64,000 nt of DNA from Geminicoccaceae bacterium (lineage in GTDB: Bacteria > Pseudomonadota > Alphaproteobacteria > Geminicoccales > Geminicoccaceae): contig JACKIM010000002.1 in NCBI GenBank assembly GCA_020638465.1, positions 1,550,001 through 1,614,000 of the forward strand, given 5' to 3'. The notes under the pieces were generated by a model that saw nothing but the letters and a program-made list of their open reading frames with translations, had not been told where the DNA came from and did no database searches. Position numbers and translations under genes: made by a program. This document shows, in pieces, positions 62,743-64,000 of the stretch; within the stretch, counting starts at the first letter, position 1, and every line of letters begins with the position of its first letter.

Positions 62743-63082
62743 CTTGCCTTCTCCGGCTGCTAATCGTTTACTCACGGAAAAGGCCCCCGAAGCGTGCATT
62801 TTCCTGTCAGCGATCTTTGTCTGTCAGGTTGTGCGGGATGTCGAGGGGCTTTGACAGGGGAGGCATCGCGTTTCTACCGGACCGCGTCAGAACCACGTGA
62901 AATTTATTCCACACTGGTCATTCGTGTTTACCGGCCGTCCGGCTGGTCTGTGTCCAGCGCTGAAATGCATGGACTTCGCATGTACTCCGGCCGTTGGTGG
63001 CCGCTTGCCTGTTTGCCGTTCGTATCCATCGGCGCCGGAGGCGCCTGTTGACAGCGACTAGACATTCAAAGGGGAGGATCAA
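62743..63082. other. Intergenic region upstream of the E1-alpha gene
   Basis: No convincing gene. It holds a 6-bp hairpin GGCGCC-GGA-GGCGCC (63031-63045) and a good ribosome site GGGGAGG just before the next ATG. It is presumably the promoter region of the dehydrogenase genes; no box was recognised. Confidence 0.4.
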
Positions 63083-64000
63083 ATGCAACTCAGTCGAAGC
63101 GATCTTCTGGCAGCCTACAAGAGGATGCGGTTGATTCGCGAGTTCGAAGATGCCGTCCACGAGGAATTCTCGGCCGGCAACATTCCGGGATTCGTTCATC
63201 TCTATGCCGGTGAGGAAGCCTCCGGCGTGGGAATATGCATGCATCTCGATGATCGCGATGCCATCGCATCGACTCACCGCGGCCACGGTCACTGCATCGC
63301 CAAGGGCTGCGATGAGCGTGGCATGATGTTCGAGATCTTCGGCAAGAAGGAAGGACTTTGCGGTGGCAAGGGCGGCTCGATGCACATCGCCGACCTGTCG
63401 AAAGGCATGATGGGCGCAAATGGTATCGTCGGTGGCGGACCGCCGCTCATCTGCGGCGCCGCCCTGACCGCCAAGGTCCTCAAGACCGGCGGCGTCGCCA
63501 TTGCCTTCGTCGGCGACGGCGCTTCCAATCAGGGAACGACCTTCGAAAGCTACAATCTGGCCAAGGTATGGAATTTGCCTGCCATTTTCGTCGTCGAGGA
63601 CAATGGCTACGCCGAAAGCACGGCCAGCGCATGGTCGGTGGGCGGATCGCAGTCGGATCGCGCGAAGGGCTTCGGCATGCCGGCCACGGAAGTCGACGGC
63701 CATGATTTCTTTGCGGTCTGGGAAGCGGCCCGCGAGGCCATCGAGCGAGCGCGCAACGGCGATGGTCCCTCTCTGCTGCACGTACGCCTCAACCGTTATT
63801 ATGGTCATTTCGAGGGTGATGCGATTTCCTACAAGGGCGAAGGCGAGATCGAGAAGGTCAAGGCGGAGAAGGATTCGCTCATGCTGTTCCGCAACCGCGT
63901 CATCGAGACCAGCCTGCTGGATGCCGGCGACATGGACGCCATCGACCGCGAGGTGAGGGAAAGGATCGCGCAGTGCGTGATCGAGGCCAAGGCGGGTGCC
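63083..64000 (+). CDS. TPP-dependent dehydrogenase E1 alpha subunit (AcoA-like), cut by the window end
   Basis: At least 306 codons; the frame is open to the last base. MQLSRSDLLAAYKRMRLIRE, then GEEASGVGICMHLDDRDAIA, HRGHGHCIAKG, EGLCGGKGGSMHIADLSKGM, the TPP-binding VGDGASNQGTTFES...N and VEDNGYAESTA. KGMMGANGIVGGGPP is typical of acetoin dehydrogenase AcoA and related E1 subunits rather than pyruvate E1. It makes the hydroxyethyl-TPP intermediate with a beta subunit, expected just downstream. Acetoin or pyruvate as substrate is not settled. Confidence 0.9.
   Translation, partial: MQLSRSDLLAAYKRMRLIREFEDAVHEEFSAGNIPGFVHLYAGEEASGVGICMHLDDRDAIASTHRGHGHCIAKGCDERGMMFEIFGKKEGLCGGKGGSMHIADLSKGMMGANGIVGGGPPLICGAALTAKVLKTGGVAIAFVGDGASNQGTTFESYNLAKVWNLPAIFVVEDNGYAESTASAWSVGGSQSDRAKGFGMPATEVDGHDFFAVWEAAREAIERARNGDGPSLLHVRLNRYYGHFEGDAISYKGEGEIEKVKAEKDSLMLFRNRVIETSLLDAGDMDAIDREVRERIAQCVIEAKAGA

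Noticed and set aside
62980..63030. Sigma54 promoter before the AcoA-like gene
   Set aside because: TTGGTGGCCGCTTGCC has GG and GC but with 9 rather than 10 bases between them, so it does not meet the -24/-12 rule.
62794..63051. An 85-codon ORF upstream of the E1-alpha gene
   Set aside because: No ribosome site, no recognisable motif and codon use unlike neighbouring genes.

Overview
The window is a high-GC chromosomal segment from an aerobic or microaerobic alphaproteobacterium. A Rhodospirillales-like lineage is my inference; no rRNA or species marker is present. The evidence is gene order and family type: hemC-hemD-mitofilin-hemY, rplQ-degP-rarA-rluC, a full rpsL-to-rplQ ribosomal supercluster, a cbb3 oxidase with an FNR box, an FnrL-type regulator, a short-LID adenylate kinase and a ROSE-type RNA thermometer.

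Layout. 0.2-2.5 kb: periplasmic nucleotidase and a MarC protein. 2.6-7.1 kb: ccoNOQP (minus strand) with a shared FNR box and a divergent DUF2189 plus 58-aa membrane protein pair. 7.2-13.9 kb: YbhN-like flippase, tsaD, then hemC, hemD, a Mic60/mitofilin homologue and hemY. 14.0-16.7 kb: tRNA-Thr(CGT) followed by decayed IS200, IS256, IS66 and IS1634 pieces and a small palindromic element. 16.9-20.7 kb: rluC-like gene, rarA and degP. 20.7-38.6 kb: the alpha, spc, S10 and str ribosomal operons, all on the minus strand and complete. 38.9-40.6 kb: heat-shock genes hsp20 (with a ROSE leader) and a cbpA-like dnaJ. 40.8-45.9 kb: glmS, an H-NOX-like protein lacking the heme ligand, an ABC exporter and NnrU. 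46.0-48.4 kb: secreted glutathione peroxidase and a membrane-heme/ferredoxin/cyclase fusion. 48.3-50.2 kb: a proline-racemase-family enzyme and thiM. 50.3-56.0 kb: a corrinoid/folate C1 operon. 56.3-64.0 kb: rRNA/tRNA methyltransferase, acyl-CoA ligase, TrkH, a TerB-like protein, a lipoprotein, FNR, and the start of an AcoA-like dehydrogenase that runs off the end.

How it works together. Two themes stand out. The first is oxygen and redox response: an FNR protein with its own box, an FNR box in front of the high-affinity oxidase, and a cyclase whose N-terminus looks like a quinone-reactive heme b anchor joined to a 2Fe-2S domain. The second is one-carbon metabolism. The six-gene operon at 50.3-56.0 kb encodes DUF1638, a PF13769-like protein, a MetV-type and a MetF-type methylenetetrahydrofolate reductase, a methyl-H4folate:corrinoid methyltransferase and a RACo-type reductive activator. 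It has everything needed to move methyl groups from a corrinoid protein into H4folate, but the corrinoid protein and the substrate-specific methyltransferase are not in this window. A 142-bp GC-rich leader inside that operon may be a structured RNA.

Limits: all family calls were made by reading motifs, without database searches. Start sites were chosen from family length, RBS and overlap with neighbours.
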